A DNA stretch of 64,000 bases from Alphaproteobacteria bacterium. GTDB lineage: Bacteria > Myxococcota_A > UBA796 > GCA-2862545. Every line of letters begins with the position of its first letter. Position 1 is the first letter of the stretch. This document shows positions 7,779-16,154 of this stretch, one piece after another. The position numbers were made by a program, and so were the translations under genes. The notes below the pieces were generated by a model. The model saw nothing but the letters and a program-made list of their open reading frames with translations, was not told where the DNA came from and did not search any database. The stretch is taken from positions 124,001-188,000 of the forward strand of contig JACKET010000009.1 in assembly GCA_020632875.1 (NCBI GenBank), in the 5' to 3' direction.

Positions 7779-9013
7779 CCGAAGTCGTCGAAGCGGATCA
7801 TCTCTTCGGGCACGCCGAGATCGTCGAGCATCTTCAGCACCGCCTGGAGCATCATGGGCGGCCCGCAGATGTAGTACTCGATGTCTTCGGGCGCCTCGTG
7901 CTTCGAGAGGTACTCGTCGAGCAGCACCTGGTGGATGAAGCCGCGCAGGCCGGTCCACTCGTCCTCGGGCTTCGGGTCGGACATCGCGATGTACATCTTG
8001 AAGTTGTCGAAGTCCTTCTCGATCGCCTCGAACTGGTCTTCGTAGAACATCTCGCGCTTGCTGCGCGCGCCGTACCAGTACGTGACCTTCCGCTTCGTCT
8101 TCTCGGTGTGGAAGAGGTGGAAGAGCTGGCTGCGCAGGGGCGCCATGCCGGCGCCGCCGCCGATGTAGCACATCTCGCGCTGCGTCGGATTGATCTTGAA
8201 CTCGCCGTACGGGCCCGACAGCGTGGCCTTGTCGCCCGGCTTCAGGCTGAAGATCCAGGAGCTGCAGATGCCGCCCGGGACGTTCGGCAGCCGCGGGGGC
8301 GGCGTCGCGATGCGGATGTTCAGCATGACGATGCTGCCCTCGGCCGGGTAGTTCGCCATCGAATATGCGCGGAAGACGCCGTCTTCGTCGTTGCCCGCCT
8401 TGCCGTCCCACACGTTGTACGTGTCCCAGTCCTCGTGGTACTCGGGCTGGATGTTCTCGCGGAGCTGCTTGTAGTCGAGCTTGTACTTCGGAACGTCGAT
8501 CTGGATGTAGCCACCGGGCTCGAAGTCCATGTGCATGCCCTCGGGCAGCGCGACGACGAACTCCTTGATGAACGTGGCGACGTTCTCGTTGCTGACGACC
8601 GTGCACTCGAACTTCTGGACGCCGAAGATCTCTTCGTGGAGCTCGATCTTCATGTCCTGCTTGACCTTCACCTGGCAGGCGAGGCGGACGTGCTCCTTGC
8701 GCTCCTTGAGCGTGAGCTGGCCGGTCTCGGTGGCGAGCACGTCGCCGCCGCCCTCGAGGACCTTGCACTTGCACATCGCGCAGGTGCCGCCGCCGCCGCA
8801 CGCGGACGGGATGAAGATCTTCTGCGACGCCATGGCGGCGAGCAGGCTCTGGCCCGGGGCGACCTTCTGCGTGAGCTTGGGGTCGTCGTTGATGAGGATG
8901 TTGACCTCGCCCTCGGCGACCAGGACCTTCTTCGCCGCGAGGAGGACGAGGACCAGGCCCAGGATGACCACCGTGAACACGGCGATGGCCGCGAAGATGA
9001 CCGTGACGTTCAT
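7775..9013 (-). CDS. nqrF: Na+-translocating NADH:quinone reductase subunit F
   Basis: A 412-aa protein that accepts electrons from NADH and passes them through FAD to a 2Fe-2S centre. Residues 4-27 are the N-terminal membrane anchor. The ferredoxin-like domain has Cys72, Cys78, Cys81 (ACGGGGTCAMC) and Cys113 (LACQV) as cluster ligands. The FAD domain shows RAYSMANYP (the RxYSxA flavin-binding signature). The NADH domain shows GGAGMAPLRSQ and ends in YICGPPMM. Length and domain order are those of standard NqrF. It lies 7 bases after nqrE and overlaps the next lipoprotein gene by the GTGA motif. All expected cofactor residues are present, so it should be functional. Confidence 0.98.
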   Translation of the reverse strand: MNVTVIFAAIAVFTVVILGLVLVLLAAKKVLVAEGEVNILINDDPKLTQKVAPGQSLLAAMASQKIFIPSACGGGGTCAMCKCKVLEGGGDVLATETGQLTLKERKEHVRLACQVKVKQDMKIELHEEIFGVQKFECTVVSNENVATFIKEFVVALPEGMHMDFEPGGYIQIDVPKYKLDYKQLRENIQPEYHEDWDTYNVWDGKAGNDEDGVFRAYSMANYPAEGSIVMLNIRIATPPPRLPNVPGGICSSWIFSLKPGDKATLSGPYGEFKINPTQREMCYIGGGAGMAPLRSQLFHLFHTEKTKRKVTYWYGARSKREMFYEDQFEAIEKDFDNFKMYIAMSDPKPEDEWTGLRGFIHQVLLDEYLSKHEAPEDIEYYICGPPMMLQAVLKMLDDLGVPEEMIRFDDFG

Positions 9014-9020
9014 GGCTCCC

Positions 9021-9638
9021 TCAGAGCTCGATCCCGCCGAAGGCGAGGAAGGCGATGGCCATCAACCCGGTCATCAGCATGGTGATGCCGAGACCCTTCA
9101 GGCCGTTGGGGACGTGGCTGTAGCGCATCTTGTAGCGGATGGCGGACATCGCGATGATCGCGAGGGCCCACCCCGTGCCGGAGCTCGTGCCGAACACGCA
9201 GGCCTCGGCGAAGTTGTACTCGCGCTCCTGCATGAACAGCGAGGCGCCGAGGATGGCGCAGTTCACGGCGATGAGCGGGAGGAAGATGCCGAGCTGGTTG
9301 TAGAGCGCCGGGCTGAACCGGTCGATGATCATCTCGACGAGCTGCACCATCGCCGCGATGACCGCGATGAAGGTGATGAACGAGAGGAACGACAGGTCGA
9401 CCTCGGGCATCCCGGCCCACGACAACGCGCCCTCCTTCAGGAGGAAGTTGTCGAGCAGCCAGTTCGCGGGCGTCGTGATGGTGAGCACGAAGATGACGGC
9501 GGCGCCGAGGCCGAGCGCCGTCTCGACCTTCTTCGAGCAGGCCAGGAACGAGCACATGCCGAGGAAGAACGAGAGCAGGATGTTCTCGACGAAGATCGAG
9601 CGCACCGCCAGGGACAGGAGATCGGTGAGCGCTTCCAT
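9021..9638 (-). CDS. nqrE: Na+-translocating NADH:quinone reductase subunit E
   Basis: A 205-aa, six-helix integral membrane protein. The start MEALTDLLSLAVRSIFVENI and the segment LGMCSFLACSKKVE are typical of NqrE. The half-helix Cys in MCSFLACSKK and the later VNCAILGASLF match the Cys residues that, with NqrD, hold the intramembrane iron centre that links NqrF to NqrC. The ATG overlaps the last base of nqrD's stop (TGATG), which indicates translational coupling. Length is within the normal family range of about 198-205. NqrM is thought to load the iron into the NqrD/E pair, and a candidate nqrM is at 1.8-2.0 kb. No irregularity is seen. Confidence 0.97.
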   Translation of the reverse strand: MEALTDLLSLAVRSIFVENILLSFFLGMCSFLACSKKVETALGLGAAVIFVLTITTPANWLLDNFLLKEGALSWAGMPEVDLSFLSFITFIAVIAAMVQLVEMIIDRFSPALYNQLGIFLPLIAVNCAILGASLFMQEREYNFAEACVFGTSSGTGWALAIIAMSAIRYKMRYSHVPNGLKGLGITMLMTGLMAIAFLAFGGIEL

Positions 9639-10309
9639 CAGGTCTCCTCGACGAAGCCGGTGTAGGTGCGCTGGGCCCAGATCAGCAGCCCGAGCAGGAT
9701 GAAGGCGCCGGGAGCCAGCACCATCAGGCCCATGTTCGCGTAGCCGGCCTCGTAGAGCGCGGCGGGCACGAGCTTGAAGCCGAACAGCTTGCCGGACCCG
9801 AGCAGCTCACGGAAGAACGAGATCGTCACGAGGATGATGCCGTAACCGAGGCCGTTGCCGAGGCCGTCGAGGAACGACTGCCACGGCGGGTTGGCCATGG
9901 CGAACGCCTCGGCGCGGCCCATCAGGATGCAGTTCGTGATGATGAGGCCGACGAACACCGAGAGCTGCTTGCTCACGTCGAACAGGTAGGCCTGGAGGAA
10001 CTGGTCGACGATGATGACCAGGCTCGCGATGACCGAGAGCTGCACGACGATGCGGATCTGGGGCGGAATCCAGTTCCGGATGAGCGAGATCACGACGTTC
10101 GAGCCGCAGACCACCGCGGTCACGGCGGAGGCCATGACGAGCGCGGTCGACATCTGCGTGGTGACGGCGAGGGCCGAACAGATGCCGAGCACCTGCACGG
10201 TGATCGGGTTGTTCTCCGAGAAGGGGTCGGTCACGATGCGGCGCGTCTTCTTGTCGAAGACGAACAGCGGAGGCGCGTCCGACTTCACTTCGGTCGCGGG
10301 CGAGCTCAT
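9638..10309 (-). CDS. nqrD: Na+-translocating NADH:quinone reductase subunit D
   Basis: A 223-aa membrane protein with six helices, homologous in fold to NqrE. It contains VLGICSALAVTTQMSTALVM near the start and LIITNCILMGRAEAFAM in the middle; these carry the paired Cys residues (in GICSAL and TNCILMGR) used for the shared iron site with NqrE. The soluble N-terminal stretch of about 28 residues (SSPATEVKSDAPPLFVFDKK) is a little longer than in many gammaproteobacterial homologues. The start ATG overlaps the nqrC stop (ATGA). The family role is to form, with NqrE, the membrane path for electrons between NqrF and the FMN in NqrC. Intact and typical. Confidence 0.97.
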   Translation of the reverse strand: MSSPATEVKSDAPPLFVFDKKTRRIVTDPFSENNPITVQVLGICSALAVTTQMSTALVMASAVTAVVCGSNVVISLIRNWIPPQIRIVVQLSVIASLVIIVDQFLQAYLFDVSKQLSVFVGLIITNCILMGRAEAFAMANPPWQSFLDGLGNGLGYGIILVTISFFRELLGSGKLFGFKLVPAALYEAGYANMGLMVLAPGAFILLGLLIWAQRTYTGFVEET

Positions 10310-11064
10310 TGGCGCACCTTCTGGATGTAGGGTTCGTACAGCGCGAGTGACTTCGCCACCATCTGGTCGACCCCGCGGGACGTGATGGTCGCCCCCGAGA
10401 CGCCGTCGACGCAGTGCGGGTTGGTCTGCTCTTCACACTCGGCCGGCTTCGTCACGCGGATGGCGGTGGTCTTGCCGCCCTCGACGACCGACTTGCCGGG
10501 CCACTGACTCATGAACGCGGGGTTCGTGATCTCGGCGCCGAGACCGGGGGTCTCTTTCGGCGCGAAGAACGTCGTGCCCACGACCTTCTCGATCTTCGGG
10601 TCGAACGCGATGTAGGCGGAGATCGGGCCCCAGAGGCCCTTGCCCACCATCGGCATCGCGACGGTGCCGGTGTCCTTGCGGATGTACACGCCGAGGATCT
10701 CGGGCGTGGCGCCGGACTTGCGGACCTTGTCGTTCGCCACCTTGAGGTCGCGGAAGTCGAAGGTGCCGTTGCCGTCGAGGTCGGCCTTCGAGGCGTCGAG
10801 CGGAGCGCCGGTGGCCGGGTCGATGGCCTGGAGCTCGATCTTGTCGGCCCAGAGCTTGTCGATGTCGGGACCGGAGAGGGCCGGACGCGCGCCGTTCACC
10901 TGCTCGGGCAGGTCGACCGCCGAGAGGATGTTCTTGTAGAGGTCGCGACGCCGGTTGTCGTCCTGCGTCTCTTTCAGGCCCATCGAGACGCTCGCGAGGG
11001 CGGTGCTGCAGATGATGCAGACCGTGAACGCGAAGCCGATGGTGTAGCCGTTGCTGAATGCCAT
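10306..11064 (-). CDS. nqrC: Na+-translocating NADH:quinone reductase subunit C
   Basis: A 252-aa protein with one N-terminal helix (residues 9-29) and a periplasmic flavin domain. The covalent FMN site is visible as DGVSGATITSRG at 220-231, with Thr226 the expected attachment residue for the phosphoester bond formed by ApbE. The fold ends with VDQMVAKSLALYEPYIQKV. Central residues GKGLWGPISAYIAFDPKIEKVVGTTFFAPKETPGLGAEI are characteristic of the FMN-binding domain family. It starts 9 bases after nqrB and overlaps nqrD by ATGA. Its partner ApbE is encoded at 2.7-3.7 kb. The length and site are normal, so the subunit should be flavinylated. Confidence 0.98.
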   Translation of the reverse strand: MAFSNGYTIGFAFTVCIICSTALASVSMGLKETQDDNRRRDLYKNILSAVDLPEQVNGARPALSGPDIDKLWADKIELQAIDPATGAPLDASKADLDGNGTFDFRDLKVANDKVRKSGATPEILGVYIRKDTGTVAMPMVGKGLWGPISAYIAFDPKIEKVVGTTFFAPKETPGLGAEITNPAFMSQWPGKSVVEGGKTTAIRVTKPAECEEQTNPHCVDGVSGATITSRGVDQMVAKSLALYEPYIQKVRQ

Positions 11065-11073
11065 CCGAGCCCC

Positions 11074-12294
11074 CTACGCCGTGGCCATGCGCGCGGCGCG
11101 CCGGCGGGTGGTCTGCTTGACGATGAAGTAGTCGATGAGCGGCGCGAACACGTTCATGAACAGGATCGCGAGCATCATCCCCTCGGGGTACGCCGGGTTC
11201 ACGACCCGCACCAGCGCGCACATGACGCCGATGAAGAAGCCGTAGATCAGGCGCCCGATCGGGGTGACCGCCGCGGAGCAGGGGTCGGTCGCCATGAACA
11301 CGGCGCCGAACATGAAGCCGCCCATCACCAGGTGGTAGTGCGGGGGCAGCGACATCATCGACACGGTGTCGGAGCCGATGCCGTTGAACAGGGCGGCGGT
11401 GGCGACGAGGCCGACCGCCGCGCCGACCATGATCCGCCAGCTCGCGATGCCCGTCGCGACGAGGAACACGGCGCCGAGCAGCGCGGCCACCGCGGAGACC
11501 TCGCCCATCGAGCCCGGGATGAACCCGAAGGCCATGTCGGACCACGCGAAGCCGTAGCTGTTCAGGATGGCCACCGCGTCGATGGACGCCGTGCCGTCTT
11601 TCAGGGCGCCACCGGACGCGGCGAGCAGCGGCGTGGCGCCGGTGTAGCCGTCGACCACGGGGCCCGAGGACAGGAAGCCCTTGCCGCCCATGTCCCACAC
11701 CGCCGCGCCCGAGATGGCCGCCGGGTAGGTGAAGAACACGAAGGCCCGGGCCGTGAGCGCCGGGTTCAGGATGTTCATCCCGACGCCGCCGAAGACCTCC
11801 TTGCCGATGACGACGCCGAAGATGATGCCGATGGCGGCCATCCACAGCGGGATCGAGGGCGGGAGGGTGAGCGGGTAGAGCATGGCGGTGACGAGGAAGC
11901 CCTCGTTGATCTCGTGCTTGCGCACGATGCAGAACAGCAGCTCGGCGACGCCGCCCGCCGCGTACGACGTGACGATGAGCGGGAGCATCGCGAGGCCGCC
12001 GCGCAGGATGCAGTCGACGAGACCCGGGGCCGCCACACCCTCGGCGAGGAACGCCTGGTAGCCGATGTTGTACCAGCCGATCGCGATGGCGGGCGCGAGC
12101 GCGTAGAGCACGAAGATCATCAGGCGCTTCATGTCCATGCGGTCGCGGACGTGGGCACCGTGCTTGGTCTTGTGCTTCGGCGTGAGGAAGAACGTCTCCT
12201 GCCCTTCGAAGAGCGGCCAGGCCCAGTGGAGCTTGCCGCCCTTCTCGAACAGGTGCCGCTGCGCGTCGAACTGGCTCTCGATGAACTTCTTCAC
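11074..12294 (-). CDS. nqrB: Na+-translocating NADH:quinone reductase subunit B
   Basis: A 406-aa membrane subunit with about ten helices. It binds covalent FMN and riboflavin and probably forms the main part of the sodium path. The GTG start at 12294 overlaps the nqrA stop (GTGA) and follows a GGAGG ribosome site inside the end of nqrA; earlier in-frame starts lie within nqrA and are rejected. The N-terminus (KKFIESQFDAQRHLFEKGG) and HWAWPLFEGQETFF are typical. The FMN attachment motif DGYTGATPLL places the flavin on Thr221. Further conserved text includes GGVGMNILNPALTARAF and GGFMFGAVFMATDPCSAAVT. All expected features are present. Confidence 0.98.
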   Translation of the reverse strand: MKKFIESQFDAQRHLFEKGGKLHWAWPLFEGQETFFLTPKHKTKHGAHVRDRMDMKRLMIFVLYALAPAIAIGWYNIGYQAFLAEGVAAPGLVDCILRGGLAMLPLIVTSYAAGGVAELLFCIVRKHEINEGFLVTAMLYPLTLPPSIPLWMAAIGIIFGVVIGKEVFGGVGMNILNPALTARAFVFFTYPAAISGAAVWDMGGKGFLSSGPVVDGYTGATPLLAASGGALKDGTASIDAVAILNSYGFAWSDMAFGFIPGSMGEVSAVAALLGAVFLVATGIASWRIMVGAAVGLVATAALFNGIGSDTVSMMSLPPHYHLVMGGFMFGAVFMATDPCSAAVTPIGRLIYGFFIGVMCALVRVVNPAYPEGMMLAILFMNVFAPLIDYFIVKQTTRRRAARMATA

Positions 12295-13631
12295 GAGGCC
12301 TCCTTCTCGTAGAGCGCCAGGCCCTTCTTGAGGAGCTCGTCGAACTCGATCTTCGACGGGCAGATGTAGGTGCAGAGCGCCGCTTCTTCGGCCGTGATGT
12401 CGAGCAGGCCGAGCTGGATGGCCTCTTCGAGGTCGTTGGCGACGATGCTCTTGAACAGGAACTCGGGCAGCACGTCGGGGGTGGCCACAACCTTGCCGTA
12501 GACCCCGATCGGCACCATCGCGCGCTCGCCGCCGAAGATGCCGGGCCGCAGGTCGACCGCGCCACCGGACCCGGTGAACGCCTTCAGGAAGGTCTTGTGG
12601 AAGCTCCACGTGCCGAACATCGGCAGCGCCCAGCCGAACAGATCGCTCTCGACCTCGTCGGGGAGCACGTGCACGCCGCGCGCGAAGTGGCTGACCCAGC
12701 GATCGCCGCCGACCGACTCGCCGGTGAGCACGGAGCCGCGGATCCAGCGGAGGGCCTCGCCCTTCGTGGCCCCGACGATGTGCTGGAGCGGCGCGCCCAT
12801 GAGCGTGCGGACGTACCGCGGCTGCGCGACGCCCGCGCCGACCGCGGCGTACACGCGCTCGCCGGAGAACTGGCCCGTGACGAGCACCTTGCCCATCTCG
12901 ACCACGTCCCAGGCGCGGCAGTACCAGACCTGACCGGTGCCCTTCGGCGGCGTGAGCAGGTTGACCTGGAGGGACGGGTCGCCGGCCGGATGCGGGCCCG
13001 AGAAGCCGTGGGTCTCGACGCCGGTGAGGCCCTGCAGCGCGGGATGCGAGCCCTTCGGCACCGCGAGGTAGACCTTCGCGAGCTTGGACAGCGCGGTGAG
13101 GCCGGCCTGGAGGTGCTCTTTGTCGCCCGCGCCGAGCAGCACGTCGGCACCCGGCATCAGCGGACCGGTCTCGGTCGCCGAGACGACGATGGCCTGGGGC
13201 TGGGCGTCGGACTTCGGGATGTTGTCGAGCGGACGCGTGCGGAACGCGGCCCACTGGCCCCGCTTCTGCAGCGCGGAACGGATCGTCTCGGCATCCGCGG
13301 TGGCGGGGTCGATCGACGGGTACGTGACCGCCTCGTCGCCGCCCACCTCGACCACGAGATCGGTGATGACGCGGCGGTGACCGCGCCGGATCTCCTTCAC
13401 CGTTCCGGCGACCGGCGACAGGAACTGCATGTCGTGGTTCGCCTTGGCGTGGAACAGCGGCGTGCCCCGTTGCACCGCGTCGCCTTCGCGCACCGAGAGC
13501 CTCGGCACGATTCCCTTGAACTCGATGGGGCTGTAGGCGACGGTCGCGGGGGCGTCGAGCGTTATGGGCTCCCCGGAGGCCGCACCCGCGATCGGGATGT
13601 CGAGCCCTTTCTTCACCACATGGTCTGGCAT
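12291..13631 (-). CDS. nqrA: Na+-translocating NADH:quinone reductase subunit A
   Basis: A 446-aa peripheral subunit starting at MPDHVVKKGLDIPIAG. An in-frame upstream extension to 13709 exists but has no similarity to NqrA and reads into the intergenic region, so I reject it. Characteristic segments are GIVPRLSVREGDAVQRGTPLF with FLSPVAGTVKEIRRGHRRV (biotinyl/lipoyl-like fold), and CYxCPSKIEF-type text near the end (CTYICPSKIEF). NqrA caps the cytoplasmic face and has been linked to quinone binding. It is the first gene of the operon; the 95-bp gap to the divergent HEAT gene must hold the promoters. A weak candidate on the reverse strand is TTGGTT (13708-13713) and TAGGGT (13684-13689), spaced 18. 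Downstream genes overlap or abut, so the eight-gene unit nqrABCDEF-lipoprotein-pseudokinase is probably one transcript. Confidence 0.97.
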   Translation of the reverse strand: MPDHVVKKGLDIPIAGAASGEPITLDAPATVAYSPIEFKGIVPRLSVREGDAVQRGTPLFHAKANHDMQFLSPVAGTVKEIRRGHRRVITDLVVEVGGDEAVTYPSIDPATADAETIRSALQKRGQWAAFRTRPLDNIPKSDAQPQAIVVSATETGPLMPGADVLLGAGDKEHLQAGLTALSKLAKVYLAVPKGSHPALQGLTGVETHGFSGPHPAGDPSLQVNLLTPPKGTGQVWYCRAWDVVEMGKVLVTGQFSGERVYAAVGAGVAQPRYVRTLMGAPLQHIVGATKGEALRWIRGSVLTGESVGGDRWVSHFARGVHVLPDEVESDLFGWALPMFGTWSFHKTFLKAFTGSGGAVDLRPGIFGGERAMVPIGVYGKVVATPDVLPEFLFKSIVANDLEEAIQLGLLDITAEEAALCTYICPSKIEFDELLKKGLALYEKEAS

Positions 13632-13726
13632 GATGCTGGCGTCTCTAGCGTTGCCCGCACGGGTCCTGCCCCGCGGGGCCGCCACCCTAACGCAATGCTC
13701 CAAGCGCAACCAACGAGTGCAGCGAC

Positions 13727-15046
13727 ATGGATGAACAGGTTCAGAAGACCTTCGACGATCTGGCCGCGGGAGGGCCCCCCGGCGACCTCTCGGGGATGGG
13801 CAGGAAGCTCCTCTATGCGTGCATCGAGGCGGGCGGCGATCCCGACCCCGAGCGGAGGCTCGCCTCGCTCAGAGTGTGCGCGAACCTCGAGGTCACCGAC
13901 CGCGTCCGCGTGATCGACGCCCTGATCCGCGACAACGACCCGCGGGTCCGGCGCTACGCCTTCAACCTCGCCTGCGCCGCCGAGAGGCACGGCATCGACG
14001 CGCTCCGCACCGCGGTGAACGGCGACGACATCGAGCTCGCGGTCGACGCGCTCGGCCTGATCGTCACGCAGCTCGACAAGCCCTCGTCGATGCACGCGCG
14101 CAGCTGGCTGCGCCACACCGATCCGCGCATCCGCGCCGGCGCCGCGATGCTGCTCGGCAACGTGTCGGGGCCCGCGATGGCCGTCCACCTCGGGCGGATC
14201 GCCGAGACCGATCCCGTGGCCGCCGTGCGCGTCATCGCGGCCGAGGCCGTCGGGCGCTGCACCGGCGAAGAGCCCAAGCTCGAGTCGAGAGACTTCTGGG
14301 TCGAGGGGCCGGTCGATCTGAACATCGACCTCTCGCCTCCGGCACCCGCGAAGCCCGCGAAGCCCGCCCCGCCGCCGCGGCTGCCGAAGAAAGACGCGAA
14401 CCTCGCCACGCTCTACCCCGAGGACATGATCCTCGACGACGACGAGCCGCCGAAGGCGCCACCCGCCGACCTCAGCACGCTCGTCCCACAGGCGGCCGAG
14501 GGCACCGAAGAGGTCCGCGAGGCGCCTCGCGACTGGCGCAAGCCGGCGCCGATGCCCTCCACCCTCCCGTCCGAGCCCGCTGCGCTGGTGAAGCTCTACG
14601 GCATGGTGCGCACCGAAGACCGCGCCGCCGTGCTGGAGGCGTTCCAGGCGACGAATCCCGCGCTCCAGGCGCAGACCCTGTCCGGCTGGACGCCGGGCGC
14701 CGATCCGGGCATCGGGCGCGGCATCGCGCTCGTCGTGAAGGCGCTCGGCACGAAGACCCACGCATCGATGCTGCGCGTCATGCTCCGCGAAGAGGATGCC
14801 GGCGTCCGCGCCGCAGCGGGCGAGGCCATCGGTGCGACCGGCACGCTGTCGATGATCCCGCAGCTCTCGCAGCTCCTCCGCGACGACGACGCCGACGTGC
14901 GTCAGGCCGCGGTCGGTGCGCTCGCCGAGCTGCTCGTCCGGATGGAGCGGTTCGCGATGCTCCGCGACCAGATCGAGCCGATGAAGGCCGATCCCGACGA
15001 CGCGGTGAAGGCCGCCGCGGAGGCCGCGCTCCAGAGGCTGCCGTGA
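13727..15046 (+). CDS. HEAT-repeat protein
   Basis: A 439-aa cytoplasmic protein with two blocks of HEAT/armadillo-type helical repeats. They lie roughly at residues 25-190 and 300-439 and are separated by a Pro/Ala/Asp-rich linker (about 200-290). Repeat units are recognisable by D-P-x-V-R-x-x-A patterns: NDPRVRRYAFNLACAAE, TDPRIRAGAAMLLGN, EDAGVRAAAGEAIGA and DDADVRQAAVGALAEL. Such repeats usually serve protein-protein binding. There is no catalytic motif or membrane segment. The gene is transcribed away from nqrA and overlaps rnhB by GTGA, so it is likely co-expressed with RNase HII. A functional link between the two is not evident. The ATG at 13727 is the first in-frame start after the intergenic region. 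Confidence 0.85.
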   Translation: MDEQVQKTFDDLAAGGPPGDLSGMGRKLLYACIEAGGDPDPERRLASLRVCANLEVTDRVRVIDALIRDNDPRVRRYAFNLACAAERHGIDALRTAVNGDDIELAVDALGLIVTQLDKPSSMHARSWLRHTDPRIRAGAAMLLGNVSGPAMAVHLGRIAETDPVAAVRVIAAEAVGRCTGEEPKLESRDFWVEGPVDLNIDLSPPAPAKPAKPAPPPRLPKKDANLATLYPEDMILDDDEPPKAPPADLSTLVPQAAEGTEEVREAPRDWRKPAPMPSTLPSEPAALVKLYGMVRTEDRAAVLEAFQATNPALQAQTLSGWTPGADPGIGRGIALVVKALGTKTHASMLRVMLREEDAGVRAAAGEAIGATGTLSMIPQLSQLLRDDDADVRQAAVGALAELLVRMERFAMLRDQIEPMKADPDDAVKAAAEAALQRLP

Positions 15047-15684
15047 CGAAGCGGATCCGGGTGCTCGGCCTCGACGAGGCCGGGCGCGGCTGTGTGCTCG
15101 GCGACCTGTGCGTGGGGGCCTTCTACGTCGAAGACCCCGACGACACGGTCCTGCGCGCGGCGGGCGCCGACGACAGCAAGCGTCTGTCCGAGAAGAAGCG
15201 CGAGGCCGCACGCGAGGCGCTCGCCTCCCTGGGCGAGGGGCGCGTCGAGCGCATCACGCCGGGCCAGATCGACGCCGCCAACCTGAACCAGCTCGAGCTC
15301 GAGGCGATCGCCGGGCTCGTCCGCGAGTTCCGGCCCGACCACGTGTTCATGGACGCGCTCGGCCCGCCGAAGACCGTCCCCACGCTCGTCCAGAAGCTCC
15401 AGGCGATGGTCGGGCGCACGTGCTCGCCGGTGTGGACGATCGAGCCGAAGGCCGACCACACGTACGCGGTCGTCGGCGCGGCCTCGATCTTCGCGAAGAC
15501 CACGCGCGACCGGGCGCTCGCCGATCTCGACGCCGCGCACGGCCCGCTGGGCAGCGGCTACCCGTCCGACCCCGTCACGAAGGCCTGGCTTGGCGCGTGG
15601 GCTGCGAAGCGCGAGCCGTGGCCGCACTTCGTCCGCACGCGGTGGCAGACCATAGTGGACCTCGGGCAGCAGACGCTGCTGTAG
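15043..15684 (+). CDS. rnhB: Ribonuclease HII
   Basis: A 213-aa protein whose GTG start (15043) overlaps the HEAT gene stop. RNase HII removes ribonucleotides embedded in DNA. The active-site residues are visible: Asp11 and Glu12 in LDEAGRG, Asp104 in HVFMDALG, and Asp138 or Asp156 in the block EPKADHTYAVVGAASIFAKT followed by TRDRAL. The ADDSKRLSEKKRE motif (residues 42-54) and the KADxxYxxVxAASIxAKxxRDR form look closer to archaeal/eukaryal RNase H2A than to typical bacterial RnhB. The loop after DEAGRG reads CVLGDL where most enzymes have P(V/L)(A/I)GP. That is an uncommon substitution but does not remove a metal ligand. It is followed at once by a repeat island. Confidence 0.9.
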   Translation: MTKRIRVLGLDEAGRGCVLGDLCVGAFYVEDPDDTVLRAAGADDSKRLSEKKREAAREALASLGEGRVERITPGQIDAANLNQLELEAIAGLVREFRPDHVFMDALGPPKTVPTLVQKLQAMVGRTCSPVWTIEPKADHTYAVVGAASIFAKTTRDRALADLDAAHGPLGSGYPSDPVTKAWLGAWAAKREPWPHFVRTRWQTIVDLGQQTLL

Positions 15685-15756
15685 CCAGGAGCCGGGAGCC
15701 GGGAGCCAGGAGCCTCGGGCCCGGGGGTGCGGGCGCTTTCGAGCCCCGATCGCCTC

Positions 15757-16074
15757 GCATCACGCAGATGACGCAGATGGACGCGGATGACGCAGAAACG
15801 AAGCCGTCGCGCGTCGGGCGTCCTCGTGTCCCCGGACTCCGTCGAGGCCCTGCAGGGGCCTCCGCGCGGAATGGAGCCGGGACTCACCAGGGCAGCCCGA
15901 ACGCCGGCCTGCTCTGGTGAGTCCCGAATCCGGTCCGCGAGAAGCCCCCTCTGTCGCCCCCAACACCGGGGCGTCCCTCACGACTGGACGGCGCCCCGGG
16001 GACGCGAAGACGCTCGACCCGTGACGGCCTCGTTTCTGCGTCATCTGCGTCCTTCTGCGTCATCTGCGTGATGC
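15757..16074. repeat. Repeat A pair: inverted 43-bp iteron blocks bounding a 318-bp element
   Basis: Repeat A is GCATC followed by four copies of ACGCAGA spaced 9, 10 and 9 bases and ending GAAAC. The plus-oriented copy is 15757-15799 and the inverted copy 16032-16074, so they behave like terminal inverted repeats of a MITE-like unit. The outer flanks also match other copies (a CGAAGCTCGATCCCTTCC-type stretch follows the right copy). Other copies lie at 43821-43860, 43933-43975, 53713-53755 (inverted), 58511-58552 and 59012-59054 (inverted). Confidence 0.85.
15879..15925. repeat. Hairpin B: 17-bp stem, 13-nt loop
   Basis: Left arm 15879-15895 and right arm 15909-15925 pair at 16 of 17 positions plus one G-T. 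The core of the arms is GACTCACCAG / CTGGTGAGTC. Related arms occur at 44129-44180, 53199-53232, 53433-53452, 53575-53612, 58719-58735 and 58838-58858, usually next to repeat A. It has no T-run after the stem, so it is not a standard intrinsic terminator. Confidence 0.75.
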
Positions 16075-16154
16075 CTGACGCTCGAAGCTCGATCCCTTCC
16101 GACACAGAGGAGGCCGCCTTGCGTCTCCACCGGGGCCACGAGCGCGGCTCGCGC

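Larger units (their letters stand above)
15685..16154. other. Gene-free repeat island 1 (between convergent rnhB and a two-TM gene)
   Basis: A 470-base gap with no credible gene. It begins with a purine-rich tandem (four GGGAGCC/GGAGCC-like steps at 15687-15715), then holds an element bounded by inverted copies of repeat A and containing hairpin B. Small open frames here (for example the MTQKDADDAETRPSRV peptide on the minus strand) recur in the other islands only because the DNA repeat recurs. They have no start-site signals. Confidence 0.8.
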